Part shown: positions 7,501 through 7,996 of the stretch, one piece after another
How positions within the stretch are numbered: position 1 is the first letter of the stretch
Layout: each line of letters starts with the position of its first letter
NCBI GenBank assembly: GCA_024636105.1
Contig: JAGXHO010000022.1
Span: forward strand, 1-7,996
Reading direction: 5' to 3'
Length of the DNA: 7,996 nucleotides
Origin: Trueperaceae bacterium
GTDB taxonomy: Bacteria; Deinococcota; Deinococci; Deinococcales; Trueperaceae
The notes under the pieces: generated by a model
Seen by the model: only the letters and a program-made list of their open reading frames with translations
What the model was told of the DNA's origin: nothing
Database searches by the model: none
Program-made: the position numbers and the translations under genes

Positions 7501-7996
7501 GCCGTCCCGGTGGGGCTGCTGCCCCATTGGCTGCCGGGGTCGAAGCCGATCTGGCCGATGACGTCGACGACGGTACCCTCGCGCGACAGAACGACGGCGT
7601 CGTCGCCGTTGAACCAACTCGTGCCGAACGTCTGGTCGGCCACGTCCAGGATCGCTTGAACCGCGTTGGTCGGCGCCAGGACGAAGACGTCCCCGTCGGC
7701 GACGGTTCCGACGAGGTCGATGGTGAACCCGGCCGATGCGCTCCCGTTGAAGAACACCTGCACCGCATAGCCGCCGCTGGCCAGGTCGACCGGGGCTCCC
7801 GTGCCGTTGTAGATCTCGAGCGCTTTGCTGAAGCCCGAGCCCTCGACGTACTCCGAGAAGATGAGCGACGTAGGCGCGGCGGCGGTGGTGATCTCGGGGG
7901 TGGGCGTCGCCGACGCTTCCGGTTCGATCGTGGGGGCGGCCTGCTGAGCGCAGGCGGCGAGGACCACGACGAACGCGGTCGCAAGGAGGAGTCGGA
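4593..7996 (-). CDS. ExeM/NucH-type extracellular endonuclease lipoprotein (first codons missing)
   Basis: The frame is open to the right edge. The earliest visible start is GTG at 7967, but the preceding in-frame codons read RLLLATAFV and join VVLAACAQQ. That is the hydrophobic core and LAAC lipobox of a lipoprotein signal peptide, so the true start lies a few codons beyond the window. Counting from the GTG (1124 residues), domains are: a lamin-tail domain (about 34-165, LIFSEYVEGSG, KALEIYNGTG); a second lamin-tail-like region (about 207-395) with an acidic calcium-type loop DDVDADDDGVLD (299-310); an OB-fold region (about 408-515); an EEP nuclease domain (about 674-990); and a C-terminal Ig-like domain with ELWPPNHRY (1006-1014). 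Catalytic residues are Asn681, Glu736, His830, Asp885/Asn887, Asp928 and Asp981/His982. Family members degrade extracellular DNA, for example in biofilms. No GlyGly-CTERM tail is seen; lipidation probably replaces it. Confidence 0.93.
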   Translation of the reverse strand, partial: RLLLATAFVVVLAACAQQAAPTIEPEASATPTPEITTAAAPTSLIFSEYVEGSGFSKALEIYNGTGAPVDLASGGYAVQVFFNGSASAGFTIDLVGTVADGDVFVLAPTNAVQAILDVADQTFGTSWFNGDDAVVLSREGTVVDVIGQIGFDPGSQWGSSPTGTANQTLRRKAAVCAGDLDGSDAFDPAAQWDGFDQDTFDGLGAHFATCDDGPIVADPRLNEFSASTAGTDVEFLEVLGSPTTDYAAYTILEIEGDATSALGTIDGVFAVGATDGAGLWLASLAANELENGTITLLLVEGFTGAAGDDVDADDDGVLDATPWTRIVDAVGVNDGGAGDLTYVGAIGVALGVAFDGAAFAPGGASRVPDGTGDWVRNDFDLAGIPGFVGTPALGEALNTPGAPNALVEVSPCEMPFTPIHDVQGSGPATPLAGQSIVVRGVVVGDYEGPSPTLRGFYLQAPLPDTDADPATSEGLFVFNGNADLVNLGDDVVVSGTANEFQDQTQVSAAAVTVCGSGASVTPTDVTLPVPDADYLERYEGMLVRFPQTLYVTEMFQLGRFGQVTMSVGDRLAQPTAVAPPGAPATAVQTANDLARVIVDDELNVQNPDPIMLGRGGLPLDVANPLRGGDTATGMVGVLSYTWAGNRASGNAYRLRPIGALGAGAPDFQATNPRPSAPPIVGGALHVASLNVLNYFATVDSGPDVCGPLGNLDCRGADSVLELGRQRAKILATLEGLDADVIGLIELENDGGASLQDLVDGLNDRVGANAYAAITTGTIGSDAITVGLLYRTAAIAPLGGFAVLDDGFDSDYRDEFNRPALAQTFVDSAGTGIFTVVVNHLKSKGSDCTAVGDADQGDGQGNCNATRTQAVSVLLDWLATDPTGAGDPDVLVIGDLNAYAMEDPIRTLEAAGYVNLQPRFGGLPAITYVFDGQWGALDYALASSSLAGQVTGAGAWHTNAAEPSVLDYDVNFKSPNQIESLYADDAYRASDHDPLLVGLTPNATPVCTAAAPSRAELWPPNHRYQPVSIRGVTDGDGEPVSIVVTSVFQDEPVDVPGDADGSTSPDAAGLGSDTVQLRSERDETGNGRVYHVAFRATDPNGQACTGTVTVDVPSSRGKNGAAVDDGPLFDATVD

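Overview
This is a GC-rich bacterial window with five protein-coding genes and no RNA genes, CRISPR array or mobile element that I can see. The best guess for the host is a Deinococcota lineage (Thermus/Deinococcus/Truepera-like). Three things point there: the serine protease matches the aqualysin type down to cysteine spacing, codon use is strongly GC-biased, and two genes start just downstream of a TANNNT box with no Shine-Dalgarno, as in the leaderless genes known from deinococci. This placement is inference, and another high-GC phylum is possible.

Layout from left to right. The 5' end of a small coiled-coil protein gene runs off the left edge (minus strand, 1-90). A 223-bp divergent intergenic region follows, with a 23-bp tandem repeat. 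Next is a plus-strand sphingomyelinase-C-like phosphodiesterase (314-1192). It converges, with a 10-bp gap, on a minus-strand 12-TM MFS exporter (1203-2477). Upstream of the exporter, after a 128-bp gap holding a 40-bp dyad, lies a minus-strand aqualysin-type subtilisin lipoprotein with a PKD domain (2606-4357). A 235-bp gap holds its probable promoter and a perfect 32-bp palindrome that looks like the terminator of the next gene. The rest of the window (4593 to the right edge) is a very large minus-strand ExeM/NucH-type extracellular nuclease lipoprotein whose first codons lie just outside.

The theme is extracytoplasmic hydrolysis. One locus encodes a predicted surface-anchored DNase, a surface-anchored protease and an exported phosphodiesterase, beside a drug-type exporter. 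Together they could degrade extracellular DNA, protein and phospholipid (nutrient scavenging, biofilm matrix turnover or attack on other cells). The genes do not form one operon: the strands differ and each gene appears to have its own start or stop signals. I found no convincing undescribed system. The most interesting points are the domain architectures of the two lipoproteins, the leaderless starts, and the two intergenic repeat/dyad elements.
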